From VBDM01 sp035651815 (GTDB taxonomy: Bacteria; Pseudomonadota; Gammaproteobacteria; Burkholderiales; SG8-39), in assembly GCA_035651815.1 (NCBI GenBank), contig DASRFB010000103.1, positions 1-64,000 on the forward strand: a stretch of DNA of 64,000 nt. Direction: 5' to 3'. Shown here piece after piece: positions 57,171-64,000 of this stretch (position 1 is the first letter of the stretch; every line of letters starts with the position of its first letter). The notes beneath the pieces are model-generated. The model searched no databases. It was given only the letters and a program-made list of their open reading frames with translations, and was not told the origin of the DNA. A program made the position numbers and the translations under genes.

Positions 57171-58871
57171 TTATCGGCCCGCTATGATATGGGAAGAGCG
57201 GACCTCCCGCAGTTCCGGCGTCGCGCCGCGTTCGTAGACGACGACGTTGCCGATGCGCGCGACGGGGCGGAGTCCCGCGTCTCCCAGGCATCGCCTGAAG
57301 TCCGCGGCGCGCTTGCGGTGCACGAGCAACAACGCCGAGCGCCCGCTCAGCAGCTCGCGCGCCCGCGCGCTCTCGAGGAAAGGGCCCTCGCCGCGGGTCA
57401 TCCCGAACGCGAGGTCGTTGCTCCTGCTGTCCACGACACCGACCGGCCGATCGAGGTAGACCGGGAGCGACGACAGCCGCTCGTAATCCTCGTACAGCAG
57501 CACGCGCTCCACCGCGGGACGCGCGCGCAGGTACGCGGCGAGCGCGCGCGAGGAGCCCCAGCGGTCGCCGCGCTCGGCCGTGGCGATGCCGAACAGGAGC
57601 AGGGGAAAACCGGCGAGCGCGAGCGCGAGCACCGCGAGCCGCCATCGGGCCGCCGCGAACAGCGCGGCGGCGAACGCGCTCATCGCGGCCAGCGCCGTGA
57701 TCGCGAGCGCCAGCTCCTCCCGCCGTTTCAGCACGAAGCGCCACAGGCCGCGCCGGGGCAGCTCCACTCCCGTGTACGCGAGCACCGCGGCTGCGGCGCC
57801 GGCGACCGCGATCGCGAGCGCGCATAGCACCATGGGTCGGGTCCTTCCTGCCGCGACGAGGCGTTCGATGCGGTCGGCGACGAGCAGCGCGAGCGCCGGC
57901 GCCGCCACGATCATGTAGTAGTTCGCTTTGGCCTCGGAGATCGAGAAGAAGGCCAGCGCCGAGGCGAACCAGATCCAAAGCAGGCGCTCGAGACCCTCGT
58001 CGTCCTCGGCCGTGTCCCGGCCGCGGAGCGGCAGCAGCACGAAGAAGACACTCCAGGGGAACAGGTAGAGCGGGATCCGGGGCAGGTAATACCAGGGCGG
58101 CCCGGTGTAGTAGTCGTGCGGCCGGCGCAGGCCGATGTAGCGCAAGACATGCTCGTTCACCACGTAGAACCACGCGAAATCCCCGTCCGCGAGAGCGAGC
58201 GCGACGTGCCAGGGAACCACGACCGCGAGCAGCGCTCCGATCGCGCCCGGATCGAGCAGAGCGCGCACGCCGGGCGCGCCGTCCTGCCACGCCGAGAATG
58301 CGACGAAGACCATTCCCCCCAAGGCGAGCGCCACGAAGCCCTTCGCGAGCGCGGCGAGCCCGAGCAGCGCATAGCTCGCGACGAGCAGTACGCGGCGCCT
58401 TTGCCGGTGCCAGGCGTGGAAGAGCAGGACCGCGCCGCCGAACAGCGCGGTGAGCAATGCATCCGGGAACACCGTCCGCGAGAGCATCGCGAACACGCCG
58501 CTCGTGGCGAGTATCGCGGCGGAAATCCAGCCGAGCGACGGGCGGCACATCGAGCGACCGAACGCCACGAGGCCCGCGAGAAGGAGCAGCGTCGCCGATA
58601 CCGGGACGAGCCGGGAAACCACCTCCGAGGTGCCGAAAGCCGCATACGCACCCGCGAGCAGCCACGCGAGCAGCGGCGGCTTCTCGAGATAGGGGACCCC
58701 GACCAGGTGCGGGACGACGAAGGAGCGGGCCTGCAGCATCTCGCGCGCCATCTCGGCGTAGAGGCCTTCGTTGTTGTCGAGAAGGCCGTATGCACCGAGG
58801 CCGACCAGCAGGTACGCCGCACCGAAAGCGGCCAGGATCCCGCGTTCGAGCTTCGACAGCGTCAGGGGCAT
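57171..58871 (-). CDS. ArnT-like GT39 membrane glycosyltransferase (GT-C)
   Basis: The protein has 566 residues and about 12 transmembrane helices. The first periplasmic loop carries LLDNNEGLYAEMAREML, the acidic DxxE stretch of ArnT/PMT-type enzymes. Other landmarks are VPYLEKPPLLAWLLA, GLAALAKGFVALALG and YYTGPPWYYLPRIPLYLFPW. Such enzymes transfer a sugar from a polyprenyl phosphate to lipid A or another acceptor. There is a hydrophilic C-terminal domain (about 400-566). It is divergent from the RND adaptor gene across 245 bases. The donor and acceptor are unknown. Confidence 0.85.
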   Translation of the reverse strand: MPLTLSKLERGILAAFGAAYLLVGLGAYGLLDNNEGLYAEMAREMLQARSFVVPHLVGVPYLEKPPLLAWLLAGAYAAFGTSEVVSRLVPVSATLLLLAGLVAFGRSMCRPSLGWISAAILATSGVFAMLSRTVFPDALLTALFGGAVLLFHAWHRQRRRVLLVASYALLGLAALAKGFVALALGGMVFVAFSAWQDGAPGVRALLDPGAIGALLAVVVPWHVALALADGDFAWFYVVNEHVLRYIGLRRPHDYYTGPPWYYLPRIPLYLFPWSVFFVLLPLRGRDTAEDDEGLERLLWIWFASALAFFSISEAKANYYMIVAAPALALLVADRIERLVAAGRTRPMVLCALAIAVAGAAAAVLAYTGVELPRRGLWRFVLKRREELALAITALAAMSAFAAALFAAARWRLAVLALALAGFPLLLFGIATAERGDRWGSSRALAAYLRARPAVERVLLYEDYERLSSLPVYLDRPVGVVDSRSNDLAFGMTRGEGPFLESARARELLSGRSALLLVHRKRAADFRRCLGDAGLRPVARIGNVVVYERGATPELREVRSSHIIAGR

Positions 58872-59116
58872 GGCGGCATAGACACCGCGGCCGACACGAA
58901 TATCCAGAGCCGCGCCTACGGCATCCTGACGACAGCGTCGGGTAAGGTAACCGTAAGTTCCGAGTCAGGACGCAGTTTCCATAATCGCCGTCCCTCGCCG
59001 CGCCGGTCCGCAGCCGCGGGCCGAGCGAGCTGACGACAACGACAACTGACAGGGGCGGACGCGTTGGTCCTTTCGTGTGCTGGCACAGAGGAGAGGGACC
59101 AGCCGATACGGATACG
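58872..59116. other. Divergent intergenic region between the GT39 gene and the RND operon
   Basis: This 245-base region is the largest plausible control region for the RND operon. It contains GGTAAGGTAACC, a partial inverted repeat, near 58940. No MerR- or two-component-type operator could be recognised, and no regulator gene is adjacent. Confidence 0.35.
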
Positions 59117-60262
59117 ATGGTACGCAAAGCAAAGCTCACGGTCGCGGCGCTCGTGCTGCTCGGAGTCGCCATGCTGGCCGCCTACGGCGCGAGTGTCGCG
59201 CTGCGCCACGAGGAGCCGGCTGCGCCGGCCCCGAAGACGCAGAACGACGTCGTCGCGTACGCGACCGGCGCGCCGCAGCTTTCGTCGATCCGGGAGACTC
59301 CGGTCGAGGAGTTTCCCGTGCCGCTCGCCGAGCCGCTGAACGGCCGCGTCGCCTACAACGAGAACTTTACCAGCCGCGTCAGCACGCCGATCGCCGGGCG
59401 CGTGGTCGATCTGCGCGCGCAGCCGGGCGACGTGGTGCGCGCCGGCGACACCCTGCTCCGGCTCGATTCCCCGGACCTCGCGGCGGCCGTGTCGGACCTG
59501 CGCAAGGCGAAGGCCGACGAGGCACGCAAGAAGACGGCGTACGAGCGCGCGAAGATGCTCTACGACGCGCAGGTCTTCGCGCGCAAGGACTACGAGTCGG
59601 CCGATGCCGATTACGTCCAGGCCCGGGCGGAGACCGAGCGCGCCGCGCTGCGGCTGCGCAACCTCGGCGAGCTGCCGCGCGACGGCGAGCGCTACGACCT
59701 GCGCGCCCCGATCCCGGGCGTCGTGGTCGAGCGCAAGGCCAATCCCGGGATGGAGGCGCGCCCCGATCTGCCCGATCCGCTGTTCGTGATCACCGATCCG
59801 CGGCGGCTGTGGGTGTTGATCGACCTCCCCGAGCGCAGCCTGCCCAAGGTGGCCCCCGGACAGCCGGTGTCGATCGAGGTCGACGCCTACCCGGGCGAGC
59901 GCTTCCGCGGGAAGATCGAGCGAGTCGGCGACGTCGTCGATCCCAATACCCGGCGCGTGCCCGTGCGCTGCTCGGTCCAGAACCCCGAGCGCAAGCTCAA
60001 GCCCGAGATGTACGCGCGGGTCACGCTGCTCGCGGACGAGAACCGCAAGGCCATCCGCGTCCCGAACACCGCGCTCGTCACCGAGGGCGTCTACAGCTAC
60101 GTCTTCGTCGAGCGGCAGCCCGGAACCTTCGTGCGGAGGCGCGTCGACTTCCTGGTGCAGGACCGCGATTACAGCTACCTGGAGGACGGCGTGACTTCCG
60201 GAGAGCGAATCGTGGTATCGGGGGCGACGCTGCTGAACAGCGAGCTGGGCTTGACGCAGTAG
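59117..60262 (+). CDS. RND efflux periplasmic adaptor (CusB/CzcB-like membrane fusion protein)
   Basis: The protein is 381 residues from the ATG at 59117. An N-terminal membrane anchor (LTVAALVLLGVAMLAAYGAS) is followed by a lipoyl/hairpin region: LNGRVAYNENFTSRVSTPIAG, VVRAGDTLLRLDSPDLAAAVS, QARAETERAALRLRNLGEL, and a beta-barrel domain (RLWVLIDLPERSLPKVAPGQPV). This is the order of RND membrane fusion proteins of the metal type. It links the pump at 60272 to an outer-membrane channel. The gap to the pump gene is nine bases. No TolC-type gene is present in the window. Confidence 0.88.
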   Translation: MVRKAKLTVAALVLLGVAMLAAYGASVALRHEEPAAPAPKTQNDVVAYATGAPQLSSIRETPVEEFPVPLAEPLNGRVAYNENFTSRVSTPIAGRVVDLRAQPGDVVRAGDTLLRLDSPDLAAAVSDLRKAKADEARKKTAYERAKMLYDAQVFARKDYESADADYVQARAETERAALRLRNLGELPRDGERYDLRAPIPGVVVERKANPGMEARPDLPDPLFVITDPRRLWVLIDLPERSLPKVAPGQPVSIEVDAYPGERFRGKIERVGDVVDPNTRRVPVRCSVQNPERKLKPEMYARVTLLADENRKAIRVPNTALVTEGVYSYVFVERQPGTFVRRRVDFLVQDRDYSYLEDGVTSGERIVVSGATLLNSELGLTQ

Positions 60263-60271
60263 CGCGCCCGC

Positions 60272-63200
60272 GTGCTCGACCGCCTCATCACCTTCGCGCT
60301 GCAGCAGCGCGCCTTCGTCCTGGTGCTGACCGCCGCGCTCGTCGGCTTCGGCTGGGTCGCGCTCGCGGACCTGCCGATCGAGGCCTTCCCCGACGTCCAG
60401 GACGTGCAGGTGCAGATCGTGACGCAGGCCCTGGGCCAGGCGCCCGAGGAGGTCGAGCGCACCGTCACGCTCCCGATCGAGCGCGAGATGAGCGGCGTGC
60501 CGCGTATGACGAACCTGCGCTCGGTATCGATCACCGGGCTCTCCGTGGTGACGCTCACCTTCGCCGACCAGACCGACGACTATTTCGCGCGGCAGCAGGT
60601 GCTCGAGCGCCTGCAGACGGTGAGCCTTCCGCCGAACGTGCAGCCGACGCTCGCCCCCCTGTCGACGGCCGTGGGGGAAATCTTCCGCTATATGATCGAC
60701 GCGCCGGCCGGTATGTCGCTGAACGAAGTGCGCGCGCTGCAGGACTGGACGATCAAGCCCGCGCTGCGGATCACCCCCGGCATCGCGGACGTGGTCAGCT
60801 TCGGTGGCACGATCAAGGAATACCAGGTCCGCGTCAACCCGTATCTGCTCAAGAAGTACGCGATCCCGATCGAGCAGGTGAACGCGGCGCTCGCCAACAA
60901 CAGCAACACGTCGGGCGGCGGGCTGCTGCGCCGCGGCGAGGAGTCGCTCGTGATCCGGGGCATCGGCCTGTTTCGCAATCTGGACGATATCGGCCAGGTC
61001 GCGGTCGCCTCGCGCAACGGCCGTCCCATCCTCGTGTCCGATGTCGCCGAGAAGATCGTGATCGGCGCGCGCCCGCGCCAGGGCATCGTCGCCTACGACG
61101 AGCGCGACGACATCGTCGAGGGCATCGTGCAGATGACCAAAGGCGGCAACGCCGCCAAGGTGGTCGCCGCGCTCAAGGCGCGCGTCGACGAGGTGAACGC
61201 GAGGCTGCCGCAGGGCGTGCGCATCGTTCCGTTCTACGAGCGCACCGACCTGATCCACCACACGGTCGAGACGGTGGCCGAGAACCTGCTGCTCGGCGCC
61301 GCGCTCGTCATCGCGATCCTGATCGTCTTCCTGCGCAACTGGCGTACGGCGCTCATCGTCGCTTCGGTGATTCCGCTGTCGCTGCTGTTCGCGTTCATCC
61401 TCATCGACGCGCGCGGCGTGTCGGCGAACCTGATCTCGCTCGGCGCCATCGATTTCGGCATCATCATCGACAGCGCCGTCGTGCTGGTCGAGGCCTTGAT
61501 GGTGAGGCTCGCGACGGGCCTGCGCGAGCAGAACCCCGCGCACGCGGGGCTCGCCTGGCGCATGCACACGCTCAAGGCGACCGCCGTCGACCTCGGGCAC
61601 CCGATCCTGTTCTCGAAGGCGATCATCATCCTCGCCTTCATGCCGATCTTCACCTTCCAGCGCGTGGAGGGAAAGATCTTCTCGCCGATGGCGTTCACGC
61701 TGTCCTTCGCGCTGCTCGGCGCAATCCTGCTCACGCTGACGCTGGTGCCGACGCTGCTCTCCTACACCATGAAAAGCGAGGCGATGATCGAGAAGGAAAG
61801 CCGGTGGCTGCGCTCGCTGCAGGAGCGCTACCGCCGCGCCCTCGCGTGGAGCATGGAGCACCGCGCGGCCGTGGTCGCGGTGTCGGTGCTCGCGCTCGGT
61901 CTGGCGCTCGGCGCCGCGCCCTATCTCGGCACCGAGTTCCTGCCCAAGCTCGACGAGGGCAACATCTGGCTCACGATCGCGCTCCCGCCGTCGACCGCGC
62001 TCGAGCAGACCAAGGACGTCGAGCGCGAGGTGCGCCGCATCCTGCGCAGCTACCCGGAAGTGCGCCAGGTCGTGAGCCAGGTCGGCCGCCCCGACGACGG
62101 CACCGACCCGAAGGGCCCGAACAACCTCGAGGTCCTGGCCGACCTCGCATCGAAGTCCGGCTGGCGCTTTCCGGACAAGGACGCGCTCGTGACGGACATG
62201 TCGGCGCGCATCCGCCGTATCCCCGGCGTGCCGACCAACTTTTCGCAGGTGATCCAGGACAACGTCGAGGAGGCTCTCTCGGGCGCGAAGGGCGAGATCG
62301 TGGTGAAAGTGTTCGGCTCCGACCTCGAGATCCTGCAGAGCAAGGCCGACCAGATCGCTCAAATTCTCGCCGGCGTGCGCGGTGCGGCCGACGTCGGGGC
62401 GTTCCGCATCGGCGGTCAGAGCGAAGTCGCGGTCGTCATCGACCGCGCGCGGCTCGGGCGCTACGGCATCAGCGTGAACGATGTCAACAATGTGATCCAG
62501 GCGGCGCTCGCGCCCACGCCGGTCAATACGTTCTACGAGGGCGACCGGCGCTTCGACGTCACGCTGCGGCTCGACGAGCGCTACCGCGACGCGGTCGACG
62601 ATCTCGCCAATCTGCAGGTGTCCCTGCCCAGCGGCGCCGGCACGATCGCGCTCGGCGATATCGCGGACATCGAGGTCAGGCAGGGCGCGTTCCGCATCGC
62701 ACGCGAGCGCGGCGGGCGCAACGCCACCGTGAAGGCGAACCTGGTCGGACGCGACCAGGGCAGCTTCGTCGCCGAGGCGCAGCGCAAGGTCCAGGAGCAG
62801 GTGCGCCTGCCGCCGGGCTACTACGTCACCTGGGGCGGTCAATTCGAGAACCAGCAGCGCGCGATGAAGCGCCTGCAGATCATCGTGCCGATCAGCCTGC
62901 TCCTGATGTTCTCGCTGCTGTTCTGGGCGTTCAAGTCGGTGTCGCGCGCCTTCCTGGTGCTGCTGATGATCCCGTTCACCCTCGTCGGCGGGGTCGCGGG
63001 GCTGGCGATCGCGGGGCTGCACCTGTCGGTTTCGGCCGCCGTCGGGTTCATCGCCGTCGCGGGCATCTCCGTGCAGAACGGCGTCATCATGGTCGAGCAG
63101 ATCGCGCACTTCCTGCGCGAAGGCCGCGACGAGCTCACGAGCGTCGTCGAAGGCGCGGTACTCAGGCTGCGGCCGATCGTCATGACGGCGCTCATGGCGG

Positions 63201-63376
63201 GGCTCGGGCTGCTGCCCGCGGCGCTGTCCCACGGCATCGGGTCGGAGACCCAGCGCCCATTCGCGGTCGTGATCGTCGGCGGCATCGTATCCGCGACGGT
63301 ATTCACGCTGCTCCTGTTGCCCATCCTGTTCCATTTCTTCACCGGCGCCGAAAGCAGTCCGATGCGCACGGATTGA
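60272..63376 (+). CDS. Heavy-metal-type RND efflux pump (CusA/CzcA family)
   Basis: The protein has 1034 residues from a GTG. It shows two 6-TM RND repeats and two large periplasmic loops: LPIEAFPDVQDVQVQIVTQALG, SNTSGGGLLRRGEESLVIRG, GTEFLPKLDEGNIWL and VQNGVIMVEQIAHFL. TM4 carries D394, D400 and E407 (AIDFGIIIDSAVVLVE), the same 6/7 spacing as the proton-relay acids of CzcA (D402, D408, E415 in Cupriavidus). It should export heavy-metal ions or a similar substrate driven by the proton gradient. The metal cannot be read from sequence. It is followed after 43 bases by an ArnT-like gene. Confidence 0.93.
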   Translation: MLDRLITFALQQRAFVLVLTAALVGFGWVALADLPIEAFPDVQDVQVQIVTQALGQAPEEVERTVTLPIEREMSGVPRMTNLRSVSITGLSVVTLTFADQTDDYFARQQVLERLQTVSLPPNVQPTLAPLSTAVGEIFRYMIDAPAGMSLNEVRALQDWTIKPALRITPGIADVVSFGGTIKEYQVRVNPYLLKKYAIPIEQVNAALANNSNTSGGGLLRRGEESLVIRGIGLFRNLDDIGQVAVASRNGRPILVSDVAEKIVIGARPRQGIVAYDERDDIVEGIVQMTKGGNAAKVVAALKARVDEVNARLPQGVRIVPFYERTDLIHHTVETVAENLLLGAALVIAILIVFLRNWRTALIVASVIPLSLLFAFILIDARGVSANLISLGAIDFGIIIDSAVVLVEALMVRLATGLREQNPAHAGLAWRMHTLKATAVDLGHPILFSKAIIILAFMPIFTFQRVEGKIFSPMAFTLSFALLGAILLTLTLVPTLLSYTMKSEAMIEKESRWLRSLQERYRRALAWSMEHRAAVVAVSVLALGLALGAAPYLGTEFLPKLDEGNIWLTIALPPSTALEQTKDVEREVRRILRSYPEVRQVVSQVGRPDDGTDPKGPNNLEVLADLASKSGWRFPDKDALVTDMSARIRRIPGVPTNFSQVIQDNVEEALSGAKGEIVVKVFGSDLEILQSKADQIAQILAGVRGAADVGAFRIGGQSEVAVVIDRARLGRYGISVNDVNNVIQAALAPTPVNTFYEGDRRFDVTLRLDERYRDAVDDLANLQVSLPSGAGTIALGDIADIEVRQGAFRIARERGGRNATVKANLVGRDQGSFVAEAQRKVQEQVRLPPGYYVTWGGQFENQQRAMKRLQIIVPISLLLMFSLLFWAFKSVSRAFLVLLMIPFTLVGGVAGLAIAGLHLSVSAAVGFIAVAGISVQNGVIMVEQIAHFLREGRDELTSVVEGAVLRLRPIVMTALMAGLGLLPAALSHGIGSETQRPFAVVIVGGIVSATVFTLLLLPILFHFFTGAESSPMRTD

Positions 63377-63419
63377 GCGGGATCAAGACGATCGGCCTTC
63401 TTGTGGAGGATCTTGGGAT

Positions 63420-64000
63420 ATGAACATCTCACAGCAGACCCGAGGGCGTATCGGACTGACGTGCCTCGCCGTCTCGGTGGTGCTGGTGTGGTTCTGCGGT
63501 CTCGAATGGCGCGCGCTCTTCTCGCCCGACGAGGGGCGCTACGCGGACATCGCGCGCGAGATGCTGCAGTCGGGCGACTGGGTCACGCCGCGGCTGAACG
63601 GACTGAAATACTTCGAGAAGCCTCCGCTGCAATACTGGGCCACGGCCGTCGCGTTCGCGCTGTTCGGCGCGGACGAGTGGACAGCCCGATTGTGGCCCGC
63701 GCTCACCGGCTTTCTCGGCATGGTATTCACGGCGCTCGCCGGCGCCAGACTCGCGCCGCGCACACGCGCGGTCGAGACCGCGCTGATGTTCGCGGGTTGC
63801 TGGGCGTATTTTCTCGGCGCCCAGTTCCTCACCCTGGACATGGGGCTCACGTTCTTTCTCACCGCGGCGTTGCTCGCGTTCCTGCTGAGCCGCGCGCCCG
63901 GGACGCCGCCCGCCGCCGAGCGCGGGTGGATACTCGCAGCATGGGCCGCGATGGCGCTTGCCGTGCTGAGCAAGGGGCTGGTCGGCGTCGTGCTGCCCGC
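63420..64000 (+). CDS. ArnT-like GT39 membrane glycosyltransferase, N-terminal part (runs off the window)
   Basis: The first 193 codons are present, from the ATG at 63420 with GGAGGA upstream (63405-63410). An N-terminal helix (LTCLAVSVVLVWFCGL) is followed by LFSPDEGRYADIAREML, with the ArnT DE motif, and KYFEKPPLQYWATAVAFALFG. Further helices carry LDMGLTFFLTAALLAFLLS and LSKGLVGVVLP. It matches ArnT (undecaprenyl phosphate aminoarabinose transferase) and related GT39 enzymes. The GRYADIAREML region is close to that of the other GT39 protein at 57171-58871. It is probably cotranscribed with the RND pump gene. Confidence 0.85.
   Translation, partial: MNISQQTRGRIGLTCLAVSVVLVWFCGLEWRALFSPDEGRYADIAREMLQSGDWVTPRLNGLKYFEKPPLQYWATAVAFALFGADEWTARLWPALTGFLGMVFTALAGARLAPRTRAVETALMFAGCWAYFLGAQFLTLDMGLTFFLTAALLAFLLSRAPGTPPAAERGWILAAWAAMALAVLSKGLVGVVLP

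Noticed and set aside
58916..63334. Very long open frame antisense to the RND operon (over 1,400 codons)
   Set aside because: It runs opposite two well-supported RND genes and is rich in His, Arg, Asp and Glu, as expected of a reverse shadow in GC-rich coding DNA. No domain is recognisable.
59077..63423. Long plus-strand open frame overlapping the RND adaptor and pump
   Set aside because: It is the shifted frame of the pump and adaptor genes, with Arg/Ala/Gly-rich low-complexity content. The true frame has full RND motifs.

Overview
The window is a very GC-rich (about 70% by eye), densely packed chromosomal segment of a Gram-negative bacterium, most likely a betaproteobacterium of or near the Burkholderiales. 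The pointers are four tripartite-tricarboxylate (Bug-type) periplasmic receptors without TctA/TctB partners, an ECF sigma factor followed by a dihaem cytochrome c, NnrS, a PqiABC operon with a split PqiA, a PilH-like response regulator, EttA, an MnmC start, and many lipoproteins and periplasmic proteins. No tRNA, rRNA, CRISPR array, transposase, phage or plasmid gene is visible. All intergenic gaps are shorter than 300 bases.

Layout. 1-3790: start of mnmC, a REC-PAS-GAF-GGDEF-EAL c-di-GMP protein with a degenerate cyclase site, and a divergent HTH-GAF regulator. 3791-8326: a minus-strand operon of a GT-C type membrane protein, a HAD phosphatase fused to a decaprenyl-phosphate phosphoribosyltransferase-like UbiA protein, and a secreted parallel beta-helix protein. 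8517-14453: ECF sigma and dihaem cytochrome, SemiSWEET, TMEM175-type channel, CzcE-like protein, Fpg/Nei glycosylase, NnrS and a small lipoprotein. 14549-22596: ettA, a large PAS/GAF/GGDEF/EAL protein, and a GT4 plus glycogen-debranching pair. 22774-29071: an NMT1-like binding protein, two low-complexity exported proteins either side of a MetE-C-like enzyme, and an operon with two YcgR/PilZ proteins around an SDR. 29175-38488: uptake and catabolism genes (oxidoreductase, Bug receptors, extradiol-type VOC enzyme, CPA1 antiporter, luciferase-like monooxygenase, branched-chain-type binding protein) and a DUF3300 protein. 38505-44341: MFS carriers, an exported methyltransferase and a hybrid histidine kinase. 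44481-49316: PqiA (two genes), PqiB, PqiC, a UBP zinc finger and a DUF2167 protein. 49364-53004: two Bug receptors, a class II aldolase, a small exported peptide and a CheY-like regulator. 53051-57148: a four-gene operon with stop/start overlaps (lipocalin-like lipoprotein, cupin-like protein, MFS carrier, amidase). 57171-64000: two ArnT-like GT39 membrane glycosyltransferases flanking a heavy-metal-type RND pump.

Recurring themes are c-di-GMP signalling (two EAL proteins, two PilZ proteins), small-molecule scavenging by orphan binding proteins, and envelope maintenance (Pqi, polyprenyl-phosphate sugar chemistry, RND). The most unusual items are the HAD-DPPR synthase fusion beside a GT-C protein, the PilZ-SDR-PilZ operon, the amidase/MFS/cupin/lipocalin operon, and a palindromic repeat family found between convergent genes at two places. 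No single locus can be claimed as a new system from sequence alone.
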